Assembly (NCBI GenBank): GCA_016712985.1
Contig: JADJQA010000034.1
Span: forward strand, 1-64,000
Direction: 5' to 3'
Source of the DNA: Sulfuritalea sp.
Lineage (GTDB): Bacteria; Pseudomonadota; Gammaproteobacteria; Burkholderiales; Rhodocyclaceae
Length of the DNA stretch: 64,000 nucleotides
Below the pieces are notes generated by a model. It saw only the letters and a program-made list of their open reading frames with translations. It was not told the origin of the DNA and did not search any database. Shown here piece after piece: positions 9,295 to 17,949 of the stretch. Within the stretch, counting starts at the first letter, position 1. Each line of letters starts with the position of its first letter. The position numbers were made by a program, and so were the translations under genes.

Positions 9295-9308
9295 TTGATC
9301 CACGTCAA
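9295..9308. promoter_or_regulatory. FNR/ANR-like box upstream of coxB
   Basis: The sequence TTGATCCACGTCAA matches the FNR/ANR/DNR consensus TTGAT-N4-ATCAA in nine of ten fixed positions. It lies about 150 bp before coxB, in a 305-bp gap (9143-9447) that otherwise holds only a weak hairpin. Oxygen-dependent control of an aa3 oxidase would make sense, but the -10/-35 elements are not clear, so activation or repression cannot be decided. Confidence 0.4.
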
Positions 9309-9350
9309 GAGTAGTGTGTTAACCTTCGCGCCTGCTGAGAAACTGGAATG

Positions 9351-9371
9351 GGGTCCTCACGGGCCCTTTTT
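9351..9371 (+). terminator. Weak hairpin plus T-run between mpl and coxB
   Basis: GGGTC, a short loop and GGCCC (one G-T pair) are followed by TTTTT. It resembles an intrinsic terminator but lies more than 200 bp after mpl and downstream of the FNR-like box, so it might instead be a leader attenuator. The stem is short. Confidence 0.3.
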
Positions 9372-9447
9372 GGTATGTTTTCGAACACGTCAGGTGGTCC
9401 GCCAACGCTGTGCCGCGTGGCGTTAGGCTTGACGGCAAGGGGGGAAG

Positions 9448-10617
9448 ATGGCACGACACTCAACCAGGAATCGCGGCGCAAGTCGTTTGCGGCGCGGATT
9501 TGCAGGACCCTTGATGGCCGGACTGCTCGGCATGCTTGCCGGGCCGGCGAATGCCGCCTGGCAGCTCAATCTTCAGGATCCGGTTACCGCCGTGGCGCGA
9601 CGCGTCTACGACCTGCACAGCTTGCTGCTGTGGACCATCGTGGTGATTTTCGTCGGCGTCTTTGCCGTTGTCGCCTGGTCGCTGATTTTTCATCGTAAGT
9701 CCATCGGTCATAAAGCGGCCGATTTCCACGACAACACCACCGTGGAGATCATCTGGACAGTAGTGCCCTTGCTGATCCTGATAGGTATCGCGATTCCGGC
9801 CACTTCGACCCTGGTGCAGATGCGCGATACCTCGCAACCCGACCTGACGATCAAGGTTACCGGGTATCAGTGGAAGTGGGGCTATGAATATGTCACCGGG
9901 GATGCCGCCGGCGTCAAGTACATGAGCGTGATGTCTACGCCACGCGAGCAGATCGAAAACAAGGCTCCCAAGGGCGAGCACTATCTGCTTGAGGTCGATC
10001 GCCCAATGGTGGTTCCGGTTGGCAAGAAGGTGCGCATCCTCACGACGGCGGCCGACGTAATTCACAATTGGTCGGTCCCCGCCTTCGCGGTCAAGACCGA
10101 CGCCGTTCCCGGATTCCTGCGCGACACCTGGTTCCGCGCCGAGAAGGAAGGCACTTATCGCGGCCAGTGTTCCGAACTCTGCGGCAAGGACCACGGTTTC
10201 ATGCCGGTGGTGGTCGAGGTGGTGTCCGATGAAAAGTATGCGGCCTGGGCTGCCGACCAGCAGAAGCAACTGGCGGCAGCGGCGGAGGATCCCTCCAAGG
10301 TCTGGAAGCTTGACGAACTGGCGGCCCGAGGCGAAAAGGTCTATGCCGCCAACTGCGCCGCATGCCACCAGGCGAACGGCAAGGGCTTGCCGCCGGCATT
10401 TCCTGCTCTGGATGGTTCGGCGCTCGTCAAGGGGCCGAAGGAAGGCCACATTGACATCATCATCAAGGGCAAGCCGGGCACTGCAATGGCAGCCTTTGGC
10501 GGGCAGTTGAATGACACGGATATCGCGGCCGTGGTAGCCTACGAGCGGAACGCATGGACCAACAAGCTCGGCGAGGTGATTCAGCCCGCCGAAGTCAAGG
10601 CGCGTCGCGGCAAGTGA
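9448..10617 (+). CDS. coxB: Cytochrome c oxidase subunit II with fused cytochrome c domain
   Basis: A 389-residue protein: a signal peptide (GLLGMLAGPANAAW), two membrane helices (one near LWTIVVIFVGVFAVVAW, one near IIWTVVPLLILIGI), the cupredoxin domain with the CuA site (GQCSELCGKDHGFMP), and a C-terminal class I cytochrome c domain with CAACH. The CuA site accepts electrons from cytochrome c and passes them to heme a. The fused cytochrome is typical of 'caa3-like' CoxB in betaproteobacteria. It is the first gene of the oxidase cluster. Confidence 0.96.
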   Translation: MARHSTRNRGASRLRRGFAGPLMAGLLGMLAGPANAAWQLNLQDPVTAVARRVYDLHSLLLWTIVVIFVGVFAVVAWSLIFHRKSIGHKAADFHDNTTVEIIWTVVPLLILIGIAIPATSTLVQMRDTSQPDLTIKVTGYQWKWGYEYVTGDAAGVKYMSVMSTPREQIENKAPKGEHYLLEVDRPMVVPVGKKVRILTTAADVIHNWSVPAFAVKTDAVPGFLRDTWFRAEKEGTYRGQCSELCGKDHGFMPVVVEVVSDEKYAAWAADQQKQLAAAAEDPSKVWKLDELAARGEKVYAANCAACHQANGKGLPPAFPALDGSALVKGPKEGHIDIIIKGKPGTAMAAFGGQLNDTDIAAVVAYERNAWTNKLGEVIQPAEVKARRGK

Positions 10618-10642
10618 CCGCGCCAAGGGCCCTAAGGAGAAT

Positions 10643-12263
10643 TTGATTATAACAACCACACACACCTCCGGCTATGCCGGATCCCACCACGACGACAGCC
10701 ATGGCCACGCTCCGGCTGGCTGGAAGCGCTGGCTGACCACGACCAATCACAAGGACATCGGCTTTATGTACCTGTGGTTCAGTTTCGTGATGTTCCTTGT
10801 CGGCGGTGCAATGTCGTTGATCATCCGCGCGGAATTGATGTCCCCGGGCTTGCAATACGTGGCTCCCGAGTTCTATAACCAGATGGTGACCCTGCACGCG
10901 CTGATCATGGTGTTCGGTGCGATCATGCCGGCCTTCGTCGGCTTCGCCAACTGGATGATCCCGATGATGATCGGGGCTCCCGACATGGCGTTCGCGCGCA
11001 TGAACAACTGGAGCTTCTGGCTGCTGCCGCCGGCCCGCCATCCTTCTTTCCGCCTCCCTCTTCGTGCCGGGGGGCGCCGCCGGGACTGGCTGGACGCTGT
11101 ACCCGCCGCTGTCGGTGCAGATGGGCATGGGCATGGACATGGCCATCTTTGCCGTGCACATCCTCGGCATGTCTTCGATCATGGGCTCAATCAACATCAT
11201 TACCACCATCCTCAACCTGCGAGCGCCAGGCATGACCCTGATGAAAATGCCGCTGTTCTGCTGGACCTGGCTGGTTACTGGCTTCCTTTTGATCGCCTCT
11301 ATGCCGATCCTGGCGGGAGCGGTGACGATGTTGCTTACCGACCGTCATTTTGGAACCAGTTTCTTCAGCGCCGCTGGTGGCGGCGATCCGGTGCTGTTCC
11401 AGCACATTTTCTGGTTCTTTGGCCATCCCGAGGTTTACATTATCGCGCTACCGGCTTTCGGCGTGATTTCCCACGTGATCCCGGCATTTTCGCGCAAACA
11501 TCTGTTTGGCTATACGTCGATGGTGTATGCGATCGCCGCGATTGGCCTGATCTCCTTCTTTGTCTGGGCCCACCACATGTATGTGACCGGGATCCCGCTG
11601 ACCGGCCAGCTTTACTTTATGTACGCGACGATGCTGATTGCGGTGCCGACGGGAGTGAAGGTCTTCAACTGGGCCACAACCATGTGGCGCGGTTCGCTGA
11701 GCTTCGAAACGCCGATGCTGTTTGCGTTGGGTTTCCTGGTGCTGTTTACCATCGGCGGATTGACGGGCCTGGTACTGGCCATGACGGCCGTGGACATCCA
11801 GGTGCAGGATACCTATTACGTCGTCGCCCACTTCCACTACGTGATGGTTGCCGGAGCGCTCTTCTCAGCCTACGCCGGCCTCTACTTCTGGTTGCCGAAG
11901 TGGACCGGGCACATGTACAACGAAGGCTTGGGGAAACTCCATTTCTGGCTGTCGATGATCTTCTTCAACATCGCCTTCTTCCCGCAACACTTTCTCGGCC
12001 TCGCGGGCATGCCGCGCCGGATTCCCGACTATTCGCAGCAGTTTGCCGACTTCAACATGATTTCGACCGTTGGCGCCTTCGGCTTCGGCTTCGCCCAACT
12101 GCTGGTTCTGGTGGTGGTTTTTCAGGCAATGAAGGGAGGCGCCAAGGCCAGTGCCAAGCCCTGGGACGGTGCGCATGGGCTGGAATGGACCGTGCCCTCG
12201 CCGGCACCCTACCATACGTTTGAAGATCCCCCCGCGTTTGATCCGACGGAGGCTCACGCGTGA
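10643..12263 (+). pseudogene. coxA: Cytochrome c oxidase subunit I, interrupted by a one-base frameshift
   Basis: The likely start is TTG 10643, with AAGGAGA just upstream. The first frame encodes the N-terminal helices (TTTNHKDIGFMYLWF; heme ligand His in MVTLHALIMVF) up to FWLLPPA. At about 11034-11036 the frame breaks. The normal continuation (LFVPGGAAGTGWTLYPP) runs in another frame to 12263, including the CuB/Tyr region HIFWFFGHPEVYI, the HHMY segment and the heme ligands HFHYVMV. One extra C in a CCC run explains the break. Length after repair is about 539 residues, normal for CoxA. A truly dead coxA beside intact coxB, coxC and assembly genes would be surprising, so a sequence error is likely. 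Confidence 0.85.
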
Positions 12264-12376
12264 CTCGCGATCCCGCCCGCGAGCAAGGCAACCGTCGCAT
12301 TGCGATCGGCTTGGCCCTGTTCGCCGCAGCGGTCTTTCTGAGTTTCATCATTCGTCAGTGGATGGCCAACTCATGA
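12260..12376 (+). CDS. Small single-helix protein of the oxidase cluster
   Basis: A 38-residue ORF starts at GTG 12260, overlapping the coxA stop (GTGA), and ends at 12376, where its TGA overlaps the ATG of the next gene. It has a basic N-terminus (TRDPAREQGNRR) and one membrane helix (IAIGLALFAAAVFLSFII). Its tight coupling on both sides, and the presence of similar tiny 'cytochrome oxidase small assembly protein' genes here in other betaproteobacteria, support it as real. The exact role is unknown. Confidence 0.7.
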   Translation: MTRDPAREQGNRRIAIGLALFAAAVFLSFIIRQWMANS

Positions 12377-12972
12377 ATCCCGATTTCGGCCAGAATGGCG
12401 CGGGCATCGCCGGCTCGCTTCCCTCCGTTTCTGGAAACCGGCGCATCGTCGCTGGTTTGCTGACGGTTATTGTCGGCAGTCTGCTCTTCGTGTCCGCCCA
12501 GCCGCGGCTATACAAGGCCTTCTGCGAATGGACGGGCCTTTACGACATTGATCGTGCGGAAAAACTGGCCGAGTCGTCGGTCCCGGTTCGCCCGGTGACT
12601 CTCCAGTTCGACGCCAACAGCCACGACAACGGACTGCGTTTTCGTCCGGAAGCCGTCAGTCTTGTTGCCAACACAGGCGAGATCGTGCATGTGACCTATC
12701 GGGTCGAGAATACGCGGGACCGAGTCGTGATCGGTCAGGCAGTGCCCAGCTATGGTCCGCAGCACGCAGGCGGATATGTCAAGAAGCTCGATTGCTTCTG
12801 CTTCAAGCAACAGACTTTTGCGCCGCGCGAGGTGCGCGAAATGCCCGTCGTCTTCGTGCTTGATCGGAGGCTGCCCGATGACGTGACCACCGTCACGCTG
12901 TCCTATACGTTTTTCGAGGTGCCGGCGGGCAGTGTGACCTCGCCGGCAACGGCTGCGGGAAGCCGGACGTGA
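12373..12972 (+). CDS. ctaG: Cox11/CtaG copper chaperone for cytochrome oxidase
   Basis: A 199-residue protein starting at ATG 12373. One N-terminal membrane helix (IVAGLLTVIVGSLLFVSA) anchors a periplasmic domain. The key copper-binding motif CFCF is present (KKLDCFCFKQQTF), with the preceding VPSYGP and the trailing MPVVFVLD segments of the family. It inserts Cu(B) into subunit I. It lies between the small helix protein and the DUF2970 gene in the standard betaproteobacterial order. Confidence 0.94.
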   Translation: MNPDFGQNGAGIAGSLPSVSGNRRIVAGLLTVIVGSLLFVSAQPRLYKAFCEWTGLYDIDRAEKLAESSVPVRPVTLQFDANSHDNGLRFRPEAVSLVANTGEIVHVTYRVENTRDRVVIGQAVPSYGPQHAGGYVKKLDCFCFKQQTFAPREVREMPVVFVLDRRLPDDVTTVTLSYTFFEVPAGSVTSPATAAGSRT

Positions 12973-12975
12973 TCG

Positions 12976-13188
12976 ATGTCGGCGCCGAACCCAGTGCCCG
13001 CAAAGAGCGGGTTTCTTCGTACAGTCCGCACGGTGGCCGCGGCGCTGTTCGGCGTGCGCGGGCGCAAACTGCACGAGCAGGATGCGCAATCCCTGTCGCC
13101 GCTGCAGATCCTGATTACGGCGCTGGTTTTCATGCTGATTTTCGTGCTGGTACTGGTGACGGTGGCGATCAACGTCAGTCGCCCGTGA
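12976..13188 (+). CDS. DUF2970 family membrane protein
   Basis: A 70-residue protein with one C-terminal membrane helix (ILITALVFMLIFVLVLVTVAI) and a conserved basic/aromatic N-terminal stretch (TVAAALFGVRGRKL). DUF2970 genes are found between cox11 and coxC in betaproteobacterial oxidase clusters, so an accessory role in oxidase assembly is likely by context only. It starts 3 bp after the cox11 stop. Confidence 0.85.
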   Translation: MSAPNPVPAKSGFLRTVRTVAAALFGVRGRKLHEQDAQSLSPLQILITALVFMLIFVLVLVTVAINVSRP

Positions 13189-13248
13189 CGGCACGCATCC
13201 GCAAGCCCGGCAACGCAATGACGAAAACATGATTTCAAGGAGGTCAAG

Positions 13249-14103
13249 ATGAGTCACCCTGTATCCGCAGATCGCTACTTCGTTCCCGAGCCTTCCTACT
13301 GGCCGCTGGTCGGCTCGATTTCCCTGCTCCTGATGGCCAGCGGCGCGGTGATGACGATGAATTCGATTGCCAACGGTGGCTTGGTGCTGCTGGCGGGTTT
13401 TGCGGTTTTGCTGGTCATGCTGTTTGGCTGGTTCGGCCGCGTGATCGGGGAATCCGAAGGCGGCAGCTACAACCTGCAAGTGGATCGTTCCTTCCGCTGG
13501 TCGATGTCGTGGTTCATATTTTCCGAGGTCATGTTCTTCGCGGCATTTTTTGGCGCCCTGTTTTATGTTCGCGTATTGTCGGTTCCGGACCTTGCGAGCC
13601 CGGATCAGGCGGCGCTTTGGGAGGGCTTCAAGGGTCATTGGCCGACCGCCGGACCGGCGGCCAAGGACCCCTTCACGGTGATGCACGCCTGGGGCATCCC
13701 GGCCATCAACACCCTGCTGTTGTTGAGTTCGGGCGCTACCTTGACCTGGGCGCACTGGGGCATGATCGCCAACAAGCGGCAGCAGTTGATTATCGGCCTG
13801 GCCCTGACCATCGTGCTCGGTCTGGTGTTTATCAGCCTGCAGGCCTACGAATACGCCGAAGCCTACAGCCACTTGAATCTCAAGTTGACCACCGGCGTCT
13901 ACGGCTCGACCTTCTACATGCTGACCGGTTTCCATGGCTTTCACGTGACGCTCGGTGCGACGATGCTGATCGTGATCCTGATACGCGCGATGAAGGGCCA
14001 TTTCACTGCGGAGCGCCACTTTGCCTTCGAGGCGGTGGCGTGGTACTGGCACTTTGTGGACGTCGTCTGGCTCGGCCTGTTCGTCGTCGTCTATTGGCTT
14101 TGA
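13249..14103 (+). CDS. coxC: Cytochrome c oxidase subunit III
   Basis: A 284-residue, seven-helix protein preceded by AAGGAGGTC. Subunit III hallmarks include FFAAFFGALFYVR, GIPAINTLLLLSSGAT, YEYAEAYSHL, STFYMLTGFHGFHVTLG and AVAWYWHFVDVVWL, the last being the typical C-terminal signature. It stabilises the core oxidase and the proton path. Intact, unlike coxA next to it. Confidence 0.96.
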   Translation: MSHPVSADRYFVPEPSYWPLVGSISLLLMASGAVMTMNSIANGGLVLLAGFAVLLVMLFGWFGRVIGESEGGSYNLQVDRSFRWSMSWFIFSEVMFFAAFFGALFYVRVLSVPDLASPDQAALWEGFKGHWPTAGPAAKDPFTVMHAWGIPAINTLLLLSSGATLTWAHWGMIANKRQQLIIGLALTIVLGLVFISLQAYEYAEAYSHLNLKLTTGVYGSTFYMLTGFHGFHVTLGATMLIVILIRAMKGHFTAERHFAFEAVAWYWHFVDVVWLGLFVVVYWL

Positions 14104-14149
14104 GCAAGCAGCCGCGCAGCGCATCGAGGATGCGCCGCGTCGCGGCAGT

Positions 14150-14347
14150 TCAGAGCCGTTGGCCGATCCAGCCGAGTTGGTACGCAGCCATCAGCATCAG
14201 AAACAGAACAAAGGAAAGACCCACGCGCACGGTCAGTGCCTGGACTGCACGGGTCTTGCCCTGACCTCGATCGCGATAAACAAAAAACAGCGCACTGCCC
14301 AAGCTTGCGACGATGGCGATCAGCATCAGCACCACGGTGACGCGCAT
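14150..14347 (-). CDS. DUF2909 (twin transmembrane) protein
   Basis: A 65-residue protein on the opposite strand, with two membrane helices (VVLMLIAIVASLGSALFFVY and LSFVLFLMLMAAYQLGWI) joined by a short basic loop. This is the DUF2909 pattern, usually found between coxC and surf1 in this reverse orientation. Function unknown; linked to the oxidase by position. Confidence 0.85.
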   Translation of the reverse strand: MRVTVVLMLIAIVASLGSALFFVYRDRGQGKTRAVQALTVRVGLSFVLFLMLMAAYQLGWIGQRL

Positions 14348-14438
14348 TGATTTTCCTTTCTGAAAATGCGCAGTCTAGCGGACTAGCGGCCGCCAGACTA
14401 CCCTATCCGGACCCCAACCCGAACCCCCCGTTCTGCCG

Positions 14439-15137
14439 ATGTCGATTCTTCCGTCTAAGCGCGGCATCCTGCGCCTGCCGCTGGTCATCCTGTTGATCTT
14501 GGCATGCCTAGGCATGGCGCGTCTGCAACTCTGGCGCGCCGAAACTCGCGGCGAGCGCTTCGAGCGCGAGCAGGCGGCCCTGGTTTCGACACCGATCAGC
14601 CTGTCGCCGCGGCATCGCGAGCGCGAGCAACTGCTCGATCGGGCAGCGACCGCGCGCGGCCGCTGGCTGTCGGGGAAAAGCCTTTTCCTGGACAACAAGA
14701 TCTATCGTAGCCGTCCCGGCTATCACGTTCTGACGCCCTTGCAGTTGAGCGGCAGCCAATCCGTCGTGCTGGTTAATCGCGGCTGGATACCGGCGCCGCG
14801 GCTGCGTTCGGATCTCCCCGCGGTTTCGACGCCGATGGGGGAGATTGAAGTTACGGGGGTGACCCGCGGCTTCGAGACAAGGACATTTGAATTGCAGGAA
14901 ACCCAACCGCAAGGGGCTATATGGCAGCATGTGCGTGAAGCCGACTTCCGTCGGATCAGCGATCTCGACGCCCTGCCGGTGATTCTGCTGCAAACCGGCA
15001 CGGGCGCCGATGGACTGATCCGTGACTGGCGTTCTCCTGAAAATCCCGCGACAAAGCATTACGGTTATGCAGCCATGTGGCTGGTTTTTGCGCTTCTCGC
15101 CGCGGCCTACGGCCTCCTTGCATGGCGGAAAAAATGA
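14439..15137 (+). CDS. SURF1-family oxidase assembly protein
   Basis: A 232-residue protein with two membrane helices, at the N-terminus (LVILLILACLGMA) and the C-terminus (AAMWLVFALLAAAYGLLAW), flanking a periplasmic domain. SURF1 features include ARGRWL, FLDNKIYRSRPGYHVLTPL, VLVNRGWIP and the late HYGYAAMW segment. SURF1 helps insert heme a into subunit I. Its stop overlaps the start of the next gene (ATGA). Confidence 0.92.
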   Translation: MSILPSKRGILRLPLVILLILACLGMARLQLWRAETRGERFEREQAALVSTPISLSPRHREREQLLDRAATARGRWLSGKSLFLDNKIYRSRPGYHVLTPLQLSGSQSVVLVNRGWIPAPRLRSDLPAVSTPMGEIEVTGVTRGFETRTFELQETQPQGAIWQHVREADFRRISDLDALPVILLQTGTGADGLIRDWRSPENPATKHYGYAAMWLVFALLAAAYGLLAWRKK

Positions 15138-15718
15138 CGACAGACAAGCACAACCCTGCTGCGGCGCCTGCCGGGCAGATCAAGGGCAGGTTGATGCTGC
15201 TGGCGATCGTTGCGGTATGCGTACTGCCGCTGCTCGCCGCGTTGTACTTCCGCTATGTCTCGGCGCCGCCGGTCACGGCGACGGTGGGTCAGCCGCTGGA
15301 CCCGGTACCGCTGCCGTTTGGGTCCTTGCAGCGTCTTGATGGCTCGAATCTGGAGCATTCCCAGGTCAGCGCCAAGTGGCTAGTGATCTTTGCGGCGCCG
15401 GGCGGGTGTGATGAGCGCTGCCAGCACACGCTGTACCTGACCCGGCAGGCGCGTACTGCGCAGGGGCGCAACATGGCGCGCGTCGACCGCCTTTGGGTGC
15501 TCACCGATACGACCACGCCCGCGCCAGGCCTGATGGCGGCGCATCCGGATCTGGTCTTGATCAGGGCGACCGATGCGCAGGTGCTGCAGGTTCTCGGGGG
15601 CAGGGACGGCCGTCATATCAACCTGATCGATCGACGTGGCCTGCTGGTCTTTCGCTACTCCGACGATCCCGAACCAAAGGCCTTCATTCGCGAGCTCGGG
15701 AAACTGATCAGGTTTTGA
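15134..15718 (+). CDS. SCO-like thioredoxin-fold membrane protein of the oxidase cluster
   Basis: The start is ATG 15134, overlapping the surf1 stop. The 194-residue protein has one N-terminal membrane helix (LMLLAIVAVCVLPLLAAL), then a thioredoxin-like domain with a CxxxC pair (GGCDERC) where SCO1/SenC proteins bind copper, and an INLIDRRGLLVFRY strand near the end. It is the transmembrane protein that normally sits between surf1 and ctaA in betaproteobacteria. Copper delivery or thiol reduction for CuA is an inference. No His in the usual SCO position could be assigned with confidence. Confidence 0.75.
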   Translation: MTTDKHNPAAAPAGQIKGRLMLLAIVAVCVLPLLAALYFRYVSAPPVTATVGQPLDPVPLPFGSLQRLDGSNLEHSQVSAKWLVIFAAPGGCDERCQHTLYLTRQARTAQGRNMARVDRLWVLTDTTTPAPGLMAAHPDLVLIRATDAQVLQVLGGRDGRHINLIDRRGLLVFRYSDDPEPKAFIRELGKLIRF

Positions 15719-15953
15719 ATGAAAGAGAGGTTACAGACCGCGCTGCCGCACTGCTCGTGCAGCTTTTGATGATTTCAGTTGACTCTGCAATCGCTCTGAA
15801 CAGGGACAGGCGCACTCACTTGCCGGGTGGCTGCCGGCCGATGCAGCGGGCTGTGGCGGTGCATCTCTCGGCGCGCGGCAGAGCGCCGTGCGGTATGTGG
15901 GCACGTGATAAACTCGGCCCCTCGTTCCGGCTTCAAGCCTTCATTCCCCAAGC

Positions 15954-16850
15954 GTGAAATCCACAACCCTCAGGCTGCAACACGGATCCCATCGGCTGCG
16001 CCAGTATTTTCAACTGACCAAGCCGCGCGTGGTATCGCTAATTGTCTTTTGCGCGGTGATAGGCATGTTCCTCGCGGTCCCCGGCATGGTGCCATGGCGC
16101 ATCTTACTGGCCGGCACGGCGGGCATCGCCCTGGTGGCGGGTGCCGCGGCGGCAGCGAATTGCCTGATCGAGCAGAAGGTCGATGCGCTGATGGCGCGCA
16201 CGCGCGGGCGGCCCCTGCCGCAAGGGGAAGTCAATTCGCTGGAGACGCTGCTGTTCTCGGGCCTGCTGGGCGGCGTCGGACTGTTCCTGCTCTACGCTTT
16301 TGTTAACCCCTTCACCATGTGGCTGACCTTCGCCACGTTTGTCGGCTATGCGGTTATCTACACCGTCTTTCTCAAGCCCAATACCTCGCAAAACATTGTC
16401 ATCGGCGGGGCATCGGGCGCGATGCCCCCGGTGCTGGGTTGGGCGGCGGTGGCCGGCGATGCGCCGGGCGAGGCCTGGTTGCTGTTTCTCATCATTTTCG
16501 TTTGGACGCCTCCGCACTTCTGGTCGCTGGCGCTGTATCGTACCAAGGAGTACGCCGCCGCCGGTTTGCCGATGCTGCCGGTAACCCATGGCGCCGAATA
16601 CACCCGCCGCCATGTATTTTTTTACACGGTTGGCTTGACGCTGGTAACCTTGGTGCCCTATGCCATTGGAATGTCTGGCTGGTTCTATCTGACTTCGGCC
16701 CTCCTGCTCGACACCATCTTCCTCGGGTACGCATGGCTGATCTGGCGCGACTATTCTGATGCCGTGGCGCGCATCACCTTCCGCTGGTCGATCTTCTATC
16801 TGGCGCTGTTGTTTGCCGCCCTGCTGGTGGATCACTACCTGCCGTTCTGA
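15954..16850 (+). CDS. ctaB: Protoheme IX farnesyltransferase (heme O synthase)
   Basis: A 298-residue polytopic protein starting at GTG 15954. UbiA-type prenyltransferase motifs are seen: NCLIEQKVDALMARTRGRPLP (DxxxxR/TR-type first motif), YAVIYTVFLK, and WTPPHFWSLALYR with the second metal-binding region. It adds farnesyl to heme b to give heme O. The next enzyme, heme A synthase (ctaA), which would usually lie just upstream, is not in the 235-bp gap before this gene. Confidence 0.95.
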   Translation: MKSTTLRLQHGSHRLRQYFQLTKPRVVSLIVFCAVIGMFLAVPGMVPWRILLAGTAGIALVAGAAAAANCLIEQKVDALMARTRGRPLPQGEVNSLETLLFSGLLGGVGLFLLYAFVNPFTMWLTFATFVGYAVIYTVFLKPNTSQNIVIGGASGAMPPVLGWAAVAGDAPGEAWLLFLIIFVWTPPHFWSLALYRTKEYAAAGLPMLPVTHGAEYTRRHVFFYTVGLTLVTLVPYAIGMSGWFYLTSALLLDTIFLGYAWLIWRDYSDAVARITFRWSIFYLALLFAALLVDHYLPF

Positions 16851-16957
16851 GCGGTCCCCGCTTACGGTCGGCACCCGGAAGTTCATCCTCCTGAGCAAGA
16901 AGAAAGGGCATCCCCCTTGCGGCGGCTGCCCCTCTTGGCCTGCACTGCCTGCCCGGT

Positions 16958-17854
16958 TCAGGCGACGAGCTTGCCCTTCATTTTCTGCATGGCCTTGACT
17001 TCAATCTGCCGAATGCGCTCCGCCGATACGCCGTATTCGGCAGCCAGCTCATGCAGCGTGGCGGCTTCTTCGCCATCCGCCACCAGCCAGCGTCTCTGGA
17101 CGATGGCACGGCTGCGCTGGTCAAGGCTCGCCAGCGCGGCGCTCAGCCCCTCATCCTGCAAGCGATCATACTCTTTGCGCTCAAGCACCGCGGAAGGCTC
17201 AATGCTGCGATCCGCTGTCAGGTAGGCGATCGGTGCGTAACTGTCCTCGTCGTCATCCGATACGGGTTCCAGCGACACGTCGGCACCGGTCAGACGGGTT
17301 TCCATCTCCACGACTTCTTCCGGCTTGACGCCCAACTGCTTTGCCACGGCGGTCACTTCGTTCGCGCCCAAGGTGTTGAAGCCCTGCGGCGAGTTTGCGT
17401 CCTGGGCCAGTGATGCCTTGATGCTGCGAAGATTGAAGAACAGCTTGCGCTGCGCCTTGGTGGTGGCAATCTTGACCAGACGCCAGTTCTTCAAAATATA
17501 TTCATGAATTTCGGCCTTGATCCAGTGCATGGCGAATGAAACCAGCCGTACACCGCGATCGGGATCGAAGCGCTTTACCGCCTTCATCAGGCCGATATTT
17601 CCTTCCTGGATCAGGTCGGCGTGGGGCAAGCCATAGCCCAAGTAGCCGCGTGCAATGGCTATCACCAACCGCAGATGGGATGTGACCAACTGACGTGCTG
17701 CATCCAGATCCCCCTGTTCGCGGAAACGGCGCGCAAGCCCCTGCTCCTCGACATGGCTCAACATCGGGAGGCGATTCGCGGCCGAGATAAACGCCTCAAT
17801 GCTGCCGCTTGCAGCGAGCATCGGCAAATGATCAAGAGAAACGGTATGGCTCAT
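16958..17854 (-). CDS. rpoH: RNA polymerase heat-shock sigma factor sigma-32
   Basis: A 298-residue sigma-70 family protein. It has the region 2 core (DLIQEGNIGLMKAVKRFDP), the diagnostic RpoH box (AQRKLFFNLR) and a region 4 helix-turn-helix (LAAEYGVSAERIRQIEVKAM). AAGGAGGT lies just upstream of ATG 17854. It directs transcription of chaperone and protease genes. A CIRCE operator in the leader at 17879-17905 implies added control by HrcA. The gene follows the oxidase cluster convergently, with about 107 bp between stops. Confidence 0.96.
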   Translation of the reverse strand: MSHTVSLDHLPMLAASGSIEAFISAANRLPMLSHVEEQGLARRFREQGDLDAARQLVTSHLRLVIAIARGYLGYGLPHADLIQEGNIGLMKAVKRFDPDRGVRLVSFAMHWIKAEIHEYILKNWRLVKIATTKAQRKLFFNLRSIKASLAQDANSPQGFNTLGANEVTAVAKQLGVKPEEVVEMETRLTGADVSLEPVSDDDEDSYAPIAYLTADRSIEPSAVLERKEYDRLQDEGLSAALASLDQRSRAIVQRRWLVADGEEAATLHELAAEYGVSAERIRQIEVKAMQKMKGKLVA

Positions 17855-17878
17855 GGTACGACCTCCTTGTACATGATA

Positions 17879-17905
17879 TTAGCACTCCCAGTCTGAGAGT
17901 GCCAA
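17879..17905. promoter_or_regulatory. CIRCE operator (HrcA site) upstream of rpoH
   Basis: TTAGCACTC-N9-GAGTGCCAA matches the CIRCE consensus TTAGCACTC-N9-GAGTGCTAA with a single mismatch and exact spacing. It lies 24 bp upstream of the rpoH start codon, within the promoter or leader. HrcA repression of rpoH would couple the two heat-shock systems. The hrcA gene itself is not in the window. Confidence 0.85.
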
Positions 17906-17949
17906 TCTGCGGAGTAGTTCCCGACAGTCTTTATCGGGAATGTCGACCA

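Noticed and set aside
11030..11040. Programmed ribosomal frameshift in coxA
   Set aside because: No slippery heptamer or downstream structure of the known kind is evident, and similar breaks occur all over the window.
12508..14124. 538-residue minus-strand ORF across cox11, DUF2970 and coxC
   Set aside because: Antisense shadow; His/Arg/Gln-rich with no domain, while three recognised genes lie on the other strand.
16890..16925. Terminator between ctaB and rpoH
   Set aside because: AAGGG/CCCTT can pair but the stem is only five bases and the T-tract is broken; not strong enough to list.
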